Positions 11,137 to 21,250 are shown, counted from the first letter of the stretch. The stretch: 64,000 bases of DNA from Cephalopachus bancanus (GCA_027257055.1 JAPVLO010000039.1:4184501-4248500); one strand, 5' to 3'. Program-made: numbers and translations. The notes: a model not told the origin generated them from the letters alone.

Positions 11137-11184
11137 AGAGGGACAAAATTACTCCCCAGCTGAGAAATACTACCCCAGGGAACT

Positions 11185-11360
11185 TTGTCCTAACTGATTA
11201 TTAGAATCCCCTGATAAGCTTTTTAAATATTCCTACTCCCTGATCAATTAGACCAGAATCTATAGGGATGGAGCTAGATCATTGGTAATTTCTTGATAAT
11301 CTTGCCTCAGAAGATTTTATTATGTAGCCAGGCTATGCAGCCAGGTGAGAACTGCTGCCA
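11185..11360 (+). mobile_element. MER5-type hAT-Charlie fragment
   Basis: 'ctgattattagaatcccctgataagcttttt' and 'agccaggtgagaactgctg' resemble MER5A/B. Divergence is high. Confidence 0.55.
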
Positions 11361-11401
11361 TTGTATTTCCACAAATTCTCTGTCAATAATATTAATAGCT
11401 A

Positions 11402-11697
11402 AGCCAGGCTCAGTGGCTCAGCCTGTAATCCCGCGCCTTGGGAGGCTGAGGTGAGTGGGTTGCCTGAGCCCGCGGGTTCGAGACCTGCCTGGGCAACTTG
11501 GCGAGACCTCATCTCTACAATAAATCAAAAATTAGCCAGGCGTGGTAGCGCATGCCTGTAGTTCTAGCTACTTGGAAGACTGAGGCAGAAGGATCGCTGG
11601 AGTCCAGCAGGTTGAGGCTGCGGTGGCCGGTAGCAGCCACTGCACTCCAGTCTGGGCAATGGAGTGAGACTCCGACTAAAAAAAAAAAAAAAAAAAA
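11402..11697 (+). mobile_element. Alu SINE, divergent young-lineage copy 3
   Basis: Best-preserved copy. The A box TGGCTCAGCCTG is at 11414-11425 and the B box GGTTCGAGACC, an exact fit to the tRNA-type consensus, is at 11475-11485. CpGs are largely kept. An 11-bp target-site duplication ATTAATAGCTA lies at 11391-11401 and 11698-11708. Confidence 0.97.
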
Positions 11698-11869
11698 ATT
11701 AATAGCTAGAGGTCTTGTAAAAACAAAACAAATTCCAAAGCAAACAAACAAACAAAGGATTCCTGCCTCCCATAACCCTGGATTTTTACCAAGTCTGACT
11801 CTGATCATCAGGCCAGCATGGAAGACCTTGGCCCGGACCCACGGGCAAATGGCTAAGTTGACTCCATCT

Positions 11870-12170
11870 CACATCACAGGATATTATGTAGCAGAGACAA
11901 TGAAGAACTTAACAGAGCTACACCCATCACTATTGATACATATAAGGAATATAGTGTTAAGTGAAATAAAAAACAAACAAACAAAATACTATTCTTGTAA
12001 AATTCAAAACCAAGCAACTCTTAACAATGTATCCCTAAACCTGGAAAACGGGAAGGCTGATGGAAATCCAAGGAGTGGCTACTGTGGAGATGAGTCAGGA
12101 GAATGGGATTGTAAGAGACAGTGGTTCCAGGAACATTCCCATGGTTAATAGTATGGGGGATTCATCTTAA
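11870..12170 (+). mobile_element. L1M 3' region fragment
   Basis: 'ggatattatgtagcagagacaatgaag', 'atagtgttaagtgaaat' and 'cttgtaaaattcaaaacc' follow the 3' UTR of old L1 elements. The 198-codon plus-strand ORF at 11552-12148 is a run-through of the Alu and this fragment, not a gene. Confidence 0.65.
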
Positions 12171-12222
12171 TATTAGACTCCAACACCTGCATATAACCAG
12201 CAAACTCATCAATATTACGTTA

Positions 12223-12276
12223 TATATATAAATAATGTTAAAACATATATATACATATATGTATATATATATTTTA
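12223..12276. repeat. (TA)n-rich low-complexity DNA
   Basis: Alternating AT with 'catatatatacatatatgtatatatatat'. It is self-complementary. Confidence 0.85.
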
Positions 12277-12291
12277 AAGTGAAAAGTTCAG

Positions 12292-12400
12292 AGGCTCTCT
12301 TCTCCCACTAATTCATATTCAGTAGGTCTTTGTGAGACCTCTGTCTCCATCTCTGATAAGCACCACAGGTGATTCTGACACAGCTGGTGGTCAGTCTACA
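12292..12400 (+). mobile_element. MER5-type hAT fragment
   Basis: 'attcagtaggtctttgtgagacct' and 'caggtgattctgacacagctggtggtcag' match the second half of MER5A-like elements. Confidence 0.5.
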
Positions 12401-12439
12401 CCTTGATGGATGGTGTTGGGACATGAATTACACTTGAGG

Positions 12440-12665
12440 TAAGAAGACTCGAGCTGAACACCCAGTATCACCCCCACCTGTGGGGCTCTGGGTAGGCTGC
12501 TTGCATGCCCTGGTTCAGGTTGGACGCCCCTCCTGCACAAGCCTATCACTCCCCTTCACCACACTAAGTTCTCCTTGAGGGGAGGAACCTGTCTTAGATG
12601 CATCTTTACTCCTGGCTCACAGTCCTGAGATGAGTATCCAGTAGGTGGTTAATAAATGTTTGCTG
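12440..12665 (+). mobile_element. L2 LINE 3' end
   Basis: 'gttctccttgaggggaggaacctgtctt ... ctggctcacag' followed by 'agtaggtggttaataaatgtttgctg' is the standard L2 3' UTR ending. Confidence 0.7.
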
Positions 12666-13440
12666 GGCTGGGAAGAGGCACAGGTACATGAGGAGCTGGG
12701 TCAGGTATGAACAAAATAACCAAGGAGAGGTTCCCACTGGTCAGACTTCAGACAATCTGAGCATCAAAAAGAATAACAATAGCAATGATGACAACACATT
12801 ACACAACTGTTTAAGAAAATAATTTGTGAGTCCACAGTGATAGTCAAGATTGGGGAGTGAGGTGGGTGGACTCACCTTTACAGAAGAATGACAGCTAATG
12901 AATACAGAATGAATGATAAGGGTTTGAAAACTACCACTGTGCAATTTCCAACATGACAACCCAAGTAAGGCTCATTGCTGGGTGCTAGAAACCACTGGGT
13001 GAAAGACTGATAGTAAATGGAATATTCACACCATCTTTGTATTTAACTTCATGGGAGGGCTGGCTTTCTGGGTGTTCAGTTTATGCAGTAGCATGGGCAC
13101 CCATACTCAGAAGGGTTTCATGTTCTTCTGTCTTGAAAGTTCTAAACTTTTTTGAACAAGGGACCTCGCACTTCTATTTTTCACTGAGTTCCGCAAATAA
13201 TGTAGCCATGCTGTCCACTACAGAAGGAAATGTCTCTGCCATGCAGAAGCCTGGAGAAGACCACCTCAAATAAAGGATTCACTCTATCACTGATGGATGG
13301 AGGTGATGAAACACATCACTCAGTGTCCTCTGACGTGAAGCGTTGAGTGATGCCCATATCGCCTATGAAATACTCTTATCAAAAATCACCTACCTGAGTC
13401 TCATCTTGGGAGCCAATCAGAAAGATCCAGATTGTGAGAC
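12666..13440. other. Mostly unique DNA with one unassigned ancient repeat
   Basis: The stretch 13045-13215 ('cccatactcagaagggtttcatg ... tttttgaacaagggacctcgcac ... ccgcaaataatgtagcc') matches an interspersed mammalian repeat I recognise by pattern but cannot name. The rest holds nothing recognisable. Confidence 0.4.
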
Positions 13441-13442
13441 AA

Positions 13443-13638
13443 TCTCTGGCAGAAATTCTCCAGCTTTGGCTTTTCTCAGAATCCCCTGAAGGGCTTGTTA
13501 AAACCAATGCCTGGGCCCCACATCCAGAGTTTCTGATTCAGTAGGCCTGGAATGGGGCTCAAGAATATTCCAGGTGATTAGTAAACAAGTTCGCAGACGC
13601 TGCTTGAGAGATCATATTTTGAAAACCACTGTCCTGCA
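13443..13638 (+). mobile_element. MER5A-type hAT-Charlie element, nearly full length
   Basis: 'ctcagaatcccctgaagggcttgttaaaa', 'gcctgggccccacatccagagtttctgattcagtaggcctgg' and 'ggtgattagtaaacaag ... gaaaaccactgtc' cover almost all of MER5A, with the hAT end ACCACTG. Confidence 0.85.
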
Positions 13639-13654
13639 AAACAACGGGCCTCGA

Positions 13655-14790
13655 CTCATCTAAAAGGTCAACGTTGTAAAAGACCAACAAAAAAAGAGTG
13701 GGTAAGCCAGGTTAGATCACAGAAGACTCAAGAGACACGACAACCAAATGCAGTATATTATCTTTACTGACCCCATATTTTTGATATTCTTTGTTTTTAT
13801 TTTTTCAAATAATGGCAGTTTCATTTTTGTGCACAAAAATTACAGAGGTGGTAAGTTAGCAAATATGTCTGAACATTTTTCTATGAGTAAATGCTACTAT
13901 GTAAAAAAAAAAACAAAAAACTAATTAATGGATATAGACCCAAAAATATTTACTTATTTTTTTCTTTTCTGTATTTCTTTCTTTTTTTTTTTAACTTTTT
14001 TGTCTTAAAGATGTGGGGTACAATTCAGAATAAGGTTCAAGTTGACATCATACAGGTAAAGTTTGGGCCTCCTTTTGGTCCCCACTTTGCCTGGTTAGAG
14101 ATCAGGAATCCTCATTGATATTATGTGTTCCCCCCCGCCACCTGGCAGTGCCCCACTACTGCCTATTCCTTTCTTATTGTATTATGGTAGATGTTCAGGG
14201 TCTGCTTATGAGTGAGAACAGTTCTTTGTTTCTGTGATAGATCAGTGAATATGAGTCCATCCAAGTTGCTGTAAAGTCCACAATTTTGTTCTTCTTTATG
14301 GCTGCATAATAGTCCATCATGTATATGTACCACATTTTAAAAATTCAGTCCAGTTTTGATGGGCAGTACAGTTGGTTCCATGTTTTTGCTATTGTGAATA
14401 GTGCTGCAATAAACATGCATATGCATGTGATTTAAGTTTGGACCCCATATTTTTAAAGGTAGCTACAAAGCACATTTCTGGACAATTGGGGGAATTGGGA
14501 TAAAGTCCGTCTATGAGATCATACCCTTGTATCAGTGTCAGGTTTCCTAGGCTTGATAATGTTATCCTAGTGATGTAGGAGAATGCCCTTACTCTCAGGA
14601 GATGCAGACTCAAGTATTTAGGGAGAACACATCATTCATAATGTCTGCAATTACCTTCAAATAGTATTTCCAAAAAATTAGTGTGTGTATATGATACACA
14701 TAGACACACAAACACATTGAGAAAAAGAAATTTAGACTGCAAGAGAGAAAGCATTCAACAGATAAAATATTGAGAAGTCATTGAAACATT
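13655..14790 (+). mobile_element. Old L1M 3' UTR, split by a younger L1
   Basis: Older L1 text at 13690-13782 ('agactcaagagacacgacaaccaaatgcag') resumes at 14455 with 'ctggacaattgggggaattggg', 'gtgatgtaggagaatgcccttactctcaggagatgcag' and 'atgtctgcaattaccttcaaat'. The segment between is a later minus-strand L1. Confidence 0.75.
13783..14440 (-). mobile_element. Young-type L1, 5'-truncated, with possible 3' transduction
   Basis: Flanked by a perfect 14-bp duplication GACCCCATATTTTT (13769-13782 and 14441-14454). Antisense L1 text is clear at 14180-14430: 'tatggctgcataatagtccatcatgtatatgtaccacatttt' and 'gctattgtgaatagtgctgcaataaacatgcatatgcatgtg'. Its own poly(T) is at about 13981-13992. About 200 bp of non-L1 DNA (13783-13980) lies between that tail and the TSD, beside a second T-rich run at 13790-13806. 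Confidence 0.88.
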
Positions 14791-14869
14791 GTTGTGTGTC
14801 ACATACCTGCTAGTTGTTGGGTAATATATAAAATGACACTGCCCCTGCTCTTGTGACAGGACCAACTGG

Positions 14870-15621
14870 TGTGTATTGTCTCCTAGGGCTGTCATAACAG
14901 AGTATCACAACTAAGCAATTTAAAATGACAGAAATAAAGCCAGGCTCGGTGGCTCAGTCTATAATCCCACGCCTTTGGGAGGCTGAGGTGAGTGGATTGC
15001 CTGAGTCTGTGGGTTCAAGACCCGCCTGGGCAACTTGGTGAGAACTCATGTCTACAATAAACCAAAATGAGCCAGGCATGGTAGCACACGCCTGTAGTTC
15101 CAGCTACTCGGAAGGCTGAGGCGGAAGGATCACCAGAGCCCAGCAGGTCGAGGCTGCGGTGGCTGGGAGCAGCTACTGCACTCCAGTCTGGGTGAGAGAG
15201 TGAGACTGCAACTCAAAAAATAAAATAAAAAAATAAAATGACAGAAATTTATTTTCTCACCATTCTGGAGTCCGGAAGTCTGAAATGGAGGCGTTGGCAG
15301 GTCTGATTCCATCTCAAGGCTATGAGGAGGGTCTCAGGTTTCTCTCCTGGCTGTTGATGAGTTGGAAATCTGTGGTATTCCTTGACTTTTAGCTGGAGTG
15401 TCATTCCAGTCTCTGCCTCTGCTGTCACACAGTCTTACCTGTGTGTCTCCAAGTGTCCCTCTTCTTATAAGAACCAGTCATTTCATTATCCCCCACTCCA
15501 ATCCCACGTGACCACATCTTAGCTAATTACATCTGCAAAGACTTTTTTTCCAAATACAGTCACATTCTGAAGTTCTGGGTGGACATGAATTGGGGGCAGA
15601 CACTATTTAACGCAATCTATG
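14870..15621 (-). mobile_element. MaLR (MLT1-type) LTR split by an Alu
   Basis: Antisense LTR text: 'tcctagggctgtcataacagagtatcacaac' before the Alu, then 'aaatttattttctcaccattctggagtccggaagtctgaaat', 'cttcttataagaaccagtcat' and 'cttagctaattacatctgcaaagac' after it. Confidence 0.88.
14936..15234 (+). mobile_element. Alu SINE, divergent young-lineage copy 4
   Basis: Shares the shortened A-box region (TGGCTCAGTCTA here), the CCTGAGTCTGTGGGTTC block and the CTACAATAAACCAAAA linker. A perfect 14-bp target-site duplication AAAATGACAGAAAT lies at 14922-14935 and 15235-15248, inside an MLT1 LTR. Confidence 0.96.
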
Positions 15622-16374
15622 ATGGGACCTGAGGGATGAGTGTTCCAGCACATCGGCCAGAACCATGGGTGGGGGGACAAGGGAAGGCGTCCAGGAGTCC
15701 AGGGGCACATGTCTCCTGTAGGAACTCCGGGCCTTATCTCTCTCTCTGAACTCACAGAAATCTGTGGCCAGTCAGGGCCAGCCTGAGCACACAACAGCAG
15801 CATCAAAGCCTTCCCTAGAGCCCCAACCTAGTCAACCCAGGTTGGTAGACTCAATTCACCATGCAAGATGTCTCCGTCCTTTATTCTATGGCAATCAGAG
15901 GCTACTTCCTGCCAGCTCATTAGGGGAGTGGTACCCTGCCCACTTCTCACTGGCTCATCCTTCCTTGCAAACACTGGCCTTGCCACACCTGTCACCTTCA
16001 TGCACCTGCCCCTCCTGAACAGGGGTGGTTCTCACCAAAGTGTTCCAGTCATGAAAACATAAGAACACAGGTCCTCAGTGTCACAGTCAAAAGGGAATCA
16101 AATCCAGAATCGGGTGATGTCTTTGCAAATTAAAAATCTGTGCCACAGTGAGCACAACCATTCAAACTAATAATTACATAAACTCCCATTATGGGTGGCA
16201 TAGTAATTACAATAGGTCCTCTTGGCAAATGGGAGAAGCAACATAGGTTTCCATTTCTTCCTTAGGTAGCTGCATCCTGTTATGTCCGGTGGAGATCCAC
16301 CCCCTCACCCCCCACCCCCACCCACCCCACCCCACTCCCGCTGCCCTATCTCAGGAATGCTCCTGGATAGAGTA
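15622..16374. other. Unique DNA ending in a C-rich tract
   Basis: No repeat family was recognised. Positions 16300-16339 are six or more closely spaced C runs (CCCCC, CCCCCC, CCCCC, CCC, CCCC, CCCC), so the minus strand has strong G-quadruplex potential. Confidence 0.5.
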
Positions 16375-16447
16375 AGAAGGGTGCAGGAATCCCTGCCCCC
16401 ACTCGCTCAACAGGGCAGGTGATCTGTGATGGAGTAGAAAGATGGTG
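16375..16447 (+). repeat. 72-bp duplicated segment, copy 1
   Basis: Runs from AGAAGGGTGCAGGAATCCC to GGAGTAGAAAGATGGTG and recurs at 17249-17320 with only about three differences. The surrounding sequence does not match, so this is a short local duplication and not part of a large one. Confidence 0.9.
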
Positions 16448-16839
16448 AGAGATGCAGTAAACATACCTGAAGTCACAGGCAGAACATGGGCTTGTAAGGG
16501 GGGGTGTCCATCCCATAGCTGCCTGGCCTCTCCCTCCAACCTCAGCTTAACCGCATCCTCCCTGCCAGCTGTACTCCAGCCTTACCGATCTTTCTTCTCA
16601 TAGGGCAAACACTGTTTCTGTACTCTCACAGTGCACATCCACCTCAAATCTGTGGGTTTTTTTCCCACATCAGGCAATGTGCCAATTCTCTGCCATCACC
16701 ATCAAGGTTTCCTACAACTCAATTCCATGAGTTGTACTATGGGATTCATATCTACCTGGAGTTCATATCAAATCCCACAAGTTAAAGGGTTAGTCCCACA
16801 AGACCACCCCTGCTTCTCAGGGCCTCCCTTCTTGCTTCT
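16448..16839. other. Unique DNA, nothing recognised
   Basis: No repeat or coding signal was found. Confidence 0.35.
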
Positions 16840-17450
16840 GACTGCCTGGCTGTAAATCAGAGACTTCCATAACCCCCTTCGCTGGCTCAATGATCTGCTA
16901 GAACAGCTCACAGAACTCAGGAAATTGCTTATTATCACAGGTCTAATTACAAAGGACAGAACTAAGGAATGGCCAATTGGAAGAGATGCGGGGGTGGGGA
17001 GGAAACGAGGTAGGGACAGGAGCCTCCATGCCCGCTCCAGGCACTGCCACCCTCCCATGCGGATGCCCAGAAGCTCTCCAAAAATTCTGTGGTTTAGGGT
17101 TTAATTGGACTCACATTACAGAGGCATGACTGGTTAAGTCATTGGCCATTGGTCATTAAACCCTTTCTCCAGCCCCTTCCTGGAGGTCAGGGGCAGGGTT
17201 GAGCACCCCCATCCCTTAATCACATGGTTGATTCTTCTGGTGACCAGAAGAAGGGTGCAGGAATCCCTTCCCCACTCTCTCAACAGGGCAGGTGATCTGT
17301 GATGGAGTAGAAAGATGGTGGCAGATACACAACAAAATGTGCTCCTCTCACCGCTGTTGTTAGGAAACTCTACGGGTTTTAGGAGCCCTGTGTCAGGCAC
17401 TGGGGATGAAGAAGAAATATGTATTTCTCATTATATCACATTATAATGTG
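16840..17450 (-). mobile_element. ERV LTR, antisense, carrying a foreign insert
   Basis: LTR-like text: 'acttccataacccccttcgctggctcaatgatctgctagaacagctcacagaactcagg', 'gccattggtcattaaaccc', 'taatcacatggttgattcttctgg' and the end 'gttttaggagccctgtgtcaggcactgggg'. Between the last two, copy 2 of the 72-bp segment interrupts the LTR. I recognise it as a mammalian ERV LTR but cannot give the subfamily. Confidence 0.6.
17249..17320 (+). repeat. 72-bp duplicated segment, copy 2
   Basis: Near-identical to 16375-16447 and lying inside an LTR. The LTR context suggests this is the acceptor site and 16375 the donor. Confidence 0.85.
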
Positions 17451-17769
17451 TCTGCTTCAAGAATACCTCACAATGATTCCTGCCCCTGCCCCTGTGCCCT
17501 TTCTGTCCCCCAACGGGGATCGCACCACCCACACATCTTCCTCAGTACAGACACTACATCCACGTAGAATCCACAGTGGATTCTCCATGCCATGAGAGTT
17601 GACTTGATGCCCCTTGAAGGACGGAGTCATGGCATTCCTCAGAACTCCCTCAGAGAGGGTCTCCAACCACCTGTTTCCGGTGCTATTGCATGGCTTCCTA
17701 TTCCTTGGCACCCACGAGCCGCCCGTGTTGACTCGTCATCTTCCTCAATGCACTCACAGTCCGTCTCCT

Positions 17770-17900
17770 ACACTGGAATGTAGGTCCCTTGAGAGCAGAG
17801 ATCTTGCTGAGCTGTTTGTGGCTCTGTCCCCAGGTCCAGTGGTGCCTCTGCCCCTTGGGTGGTGACTGACAGATGTCCATGAGTAAATAAAAAGGATGGG
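17770..17900 (+). mobile_element. L2 LINE 3' fragment
   Basis: 'ggaatgtaggtcccttgagagcagagatcttgctgagctgtttgtggctctgtcccc' is typical L2 3' UTR. A related stretch appears at 18235-18340. Confidence 0.6.
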
Positions 17901-17934
17901 AGGAGTAAATTAATGGACTTCTGTTCTCTTCCAT

Positions 17935-18055
17935 TATGTCTGATCCTCCAATAATCCGCTGAGGGAGGTACTGTCATTTCTTCTTTTTATAGATGAGAAA
18001 GCTGAAACCTGGAGACACTTGACACTCAGGCACCTGATGTGGCAGAGCCTGGTCC
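17935..18055 (-). mobile_element. MIR SINE fragment, antisense
   Basis: 'gatcctccaataatccgctgagggaggtactgtcatt' and 'tatagatgagaaagctgaaacc' are antisense MIR landmarks. Confidence 0.6.
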
Positions 18056-18234
18056 CCACCTGAGGCTGTCTGCACCCCCCACAGCATCATGCCATGTCAG
18101 GAGTGCTGGCCTATTAATAGACTCTCAAAACAAGGAAGAGGAGCAGCTCCTAAGTCAGTCTACTCATTTAAGCACAGTCTCCTCCTCACCTTACTGCAAA
18201 TAAGCAGACCCCCTTCTTTTCAGCCTCAGTGTAG

Positions 18235-18340
18235 ACTCCAGTGTGGATCTTCCATGCCATGGGACTAGACTTGAAGGGAGAGGTCATAGCTTACCCATCC
18301 TTCTCTTGTCCATGGCACACAGCGCCCCAGCATCAGACAT
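18235..18340 (+). mobile_element. L2/MIR3-like 3' fragment
   Basis: 'gggactagacttgaagggagaggtcatagcttacccatcc ... ggcacacagcgcccc' resembles the L2 tail. It also resembles 17570-17640 loosely. Confidence 0.35.
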
Positions 18341-18574
18341 GCCGTGGGGCCTGGAAATTCATATGGAAAGACTAGACTTCTCACATACCCCATGAGTCAG
18401 GATTCCCAGAAAGTCTGAGCCAGGGTGTGAAGTCTAGAGCCTCGCGGGGCAGCTGCCTACACCTAGCAAGACCTGGACAAGCAGGAATGGTGATGATTGG
18501 TGGAGATGTCCAGTTTCTGCTGGGACCGGGGAAGGGCCATATGGAGGGATGGGGATGCTGAAGTCAGCTTCATC

Positions 18575-18790
18575 TGTGTTCCCAACACAGGCCTGGCTGT
18601 GCCCCTGGCCGTGTGACCCTAGGAGTCACTCAATCTCCCTGAGTCGCAGTTTTCCTTCTATCAAGAGGGCACCATAACCATACCCATTTCAGAGGGTAGT
18701 GAGGATTAAAATAAGCAAGTCAGTCAAGGCTCTCAGTCCACAGCCAGGCACATGTCTACAGCTCAACAGATGTTATCATCATCAGCTCTG
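18575..18790 (+). mobile_element. MIR SINE
   Basis: 'ggcctggctgtgcccctggccgtgtgaccctaggagtcactcaatctccctgagtcgcagttttcc', 'agtgaggattaaaata' and 'cagccaggcacatgtctacagctcaacagatgttatc' span most of MIR. Confidence 0.75.
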
Positions 18791-18799
18791 GGATGAAGC

Positions 18800-19765
18800 A
18801 CAGACCTTCACAATCACAGCCAAGGCTCCAGTTGCCACAGAATCCCATTCCTCCAGGCACAATGGCTGTCCCAAATCCAGTTACCCCTATCCAACTCACC
18901 CCTCCAGTGATGATGTCCCCAGATGCAGCATCAGGGCACATTTGGATCTTATGTCTACAGGTCAAGAGCAAAGCTAGGACCTTTTTTTAAATCTAAGTTG
19001 CTTGCTTCCTGGCATGTGGTCAGCCTGTGAATGATTCTGTAATGGTTTGGTCAATAACTCCACCGGAACCTTCTAAGCCAGGATAGATGGTATACCAAGG
19101 AACTCCCAGCAGCCAGTTTTATAGCACTCAAACCCACACTAAGCTCCAGGCTCCCGCCAAAAGAACCCCATGGAGGAAGGTGAGGACAGCTTTCTCTTAG
19201 GAACTTTCCAAAGGTGACAGTGTTGGCTTTACCTGACTTCACATTTGCAAGAACTGAGACATGGCTCACACAGCTTTCAAAGGACCAAATCAGGATTGGC
19301 ATCCTGGGTGCCTTAGCCCACCCCCCTGCTTGTCTAGGATACTTGAATAGGTCAGTGGACTGGAGGAGGAAACCTTTCTAATGACTGATTTCTGCTTTTC
19401 CTCCACTCAGGAAGCTGAGACTTCGGCTGAGTCAGACAGGACTCAGAAAAATACCAGAAAACGGAGTTTCTTGTTCTTGAATGTTGAGTAGAAAATGTCT
19501 ACTAGGTACATTTCTTCATGTGCCTGGAGCACACCCAGGCCTGAAAAGAAGATGCTCTTCATTATCGACAGCAGAGCTGCTACTTATGTCTGTTTTGCAT
19601 TGGAGCAAGACATACTGGACATTCAGTGAGAAACCAAGAGCCTTCTGGGAAGAGGATTGACTCTCCCTGGGCTTTAGTTTCAACCTCTGTGTGGGGAGAA
19701 AAAGTGGAATAATTCCTGCCTGGTTCAATTAAAATGACTAACTAAGATGCCCCATTCTTCATTGG
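18800..19765. other. Unique DNA, nothing recognised
   Basis: No family call. Several ORFs of 60-90 codons on both strands look like chance. Confidence 0.35.
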
Positions 19766-19769
19766 GTTA

Positions 19770-19875
19770 AATTATTCAGCATATTTTATTAATTGAGCAC
19801 ATATTAGGTGCTAGGCATCTTACTGGAAACAATTGTGTGCAAAATAAGCACAATTTTTGCTCTCATAGGATACTT
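19770..19875 (-). mobile_element. L2 fragment, antisense
   Basis: 'ttgagcacatattaggtgctaggcatcttactggaaacaattg' followed by 'tgctctcatagga' follows antisense L2 ('...gtgctgggga...ctctcaaggagct'). Confidence 0.4.
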
Positions 19876-20009
19876 GGTAAATATTAATTTCTTTACCCAA
19901 AATTTTTACTTTACTTTAAAAACTACGTTATTATACTGACTTTCTTCATACCACCAAAAAGTCTTATTCATATACCTTTTGTTTATGGAAGCTATTAAGC
20001 TATTTTATT

Positions 20010-20195
20010 CAGGATGATCATATGCCAGGCAATGTGTTCAAGGGTTTGCATGCACCATCTCACTTAATCCTCACAACCACCCACCAGGAGATAAGCTCAT
20101 TATTCTTTCTATTATAAAGATGAGGAAACAGACTCCGAAGGTCATTAGACGCAGTACCAGAATTGAGATTCAAACCCAGACGACCTGACTGCAAA
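20010..20195 (-). mobile_element. MIR SINE, antisense
   Basis: 'catatgccaggcaatgtgttcaagggtttgcatgcaccatctcacttaatcctcacaaccacc', 'aagatgaggaaacagactcc' and 'gattcaaacccagacgacctgactgc' define an antisense MIR. Confidence 0.75.
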
Positions 20196-20504
20196 ATCAA
20201 GACCCCCCAATGCCTTCGACACACTGCACAGTGGGCTCAGGCAGGGATGGGACCCCAGCCCACCCACTCTGATCCCAAGCCAAAATGCTACCCCGCTCGG
20301 CTGCCAGCCCAAGTCCCGTATGTGCCAGCCCAGCTGGCTGTGGCCTCAGCAAAGAATTTATTTCTCCTCCCCTGCACTTGAATGATTTCATTTTTCCCTC
20401 TTACTCCTGGCCCAGAAACCACTCCACTGAAATGTTGATTTACCACGGGGGCTCCCACTTTGGGGCAGGCCCTTTAATTGCTTCCTGAAAGAGTCTTTGG
20501 TGCT

Positions 20505-20650
20505 CTTCTGAGAGCTCTGATTGGAATTTTTAAAGAATTATAATTTCCCAAAGCAAGCTGTCATTAAAATTCCACAAACCTCCCTGTTAGCATCTTAATA
20601 TCCCCACTGATCTGGGCTCAGCTGACATCTCTCCATGGTTTTCCAGGTGG
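20505..20650. other. Non-repetitive AT-rich block, possible regulatory element
   Basis: Dense homeodomain-like ATTA/TAAT sites around 'gaattataatttcccaaagcaagctgtcattaaaatt', with no repeat match. Function is inference only. Confidence 0.2.
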
Positions 20651-20794
20651 ATGACCTGAAAAGGGTCCCTCTAATCCTCAGAGCCTGGATTTCCCCCCCG
20701 CCACCTCACAAGGCTGACATGGGGTTGAATGGGAAGGCAGATGTCAGGTTTGTAGACCTGCCTAGAAAACTAGATTCTCAATATTAAGCTAAAT

Positions 20795-20900
20795 GAGGCC
20801 TTAGGGACCCTCTAGTTCAAACACTGAATATAACTTAGGTGGAAACTACAGTTCAGAAGAGGGAAGTGACTTGCGAAAGGTCACACAACTGTAGATGGTT
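20795..20900 (-). mobile_element. MIR-like SINE fragment, antisense
   Basis: 'ccctctagttcaaacactgaata ... gaagagggaagtgacttgcgaaaggtcacacaactgtagatg' is the recurrent antisense SINE text of this class. Confidence 0.55.
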
Positions 20901-20951
20901 TCTCAATGTTTATTCTAGTATCTAGTATCTCCATCATTCCAGTATTTATTC

Positions 20952-21250
20952 TTTATTTTTTTATTTTTTGAGTTGGAGTCTCACTCTGTCACCCAGGCTG
21001 GAGGGCAGTGGTATGCTCATGGCCACTACAGCCTCTACCTGCTGGGCTCAGGCAAGCCTTCCACTTCAGCCTTCCAAGTAGCTGGAACTACACGTGCGTG
21101 CCACCACTCCAGGATAATTTCTTTTATTTGTTGTAGATATGAGATCTTGCCAAGTTGCCCAGGCTGGTCTTGAACCCCTGGTCTCAGGCAATCCTTTTGC
21201 CTGTGCCTTCCAAATTGCTGGGATTACCGGCTTGAACCACCACATCCAGC
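20952..21250 (-). mobile_element. Alu SINE, divergent lineage, intermediate copy 5
   Basis: Inverted dimer from 'gagttggagtctcactctgtcaccc' to 'ttgaaccaccacatccagcc'. It has TTGTTGTAGATATGAGATCTTGCCAAGTTGCCC as in the young lineage, but its 5' end keeps ordinary Alu length (no A-box deletion). It therefore looks like an older member of the same lineage. Confidence 0.9.

Larger units (their letters stand above)
10475..11173 (-). mobile_element. MER20-like hAT-Charlie element, interrupted
   Basis: The first part (10475-10650) reads 'gtcaaccccagcgctgctgacattt', 'gggcagccctgtgcactgtaggat', 'cactagatgccaagaac' and 'ggacattcccaaatgtctcctggggg'. The end reappears at 11137-11173 as 'gagggacaaaattactccccagctgagaaa'. 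Everything between, including an Alu, was inserted later. Confidence 0.75.

Noticed and set aside
11552..12148. 198-codon plus-strand ORF
   Set aside because: It reads through an Alu right monomer, its A tail and an old L1 fragment; no gene.
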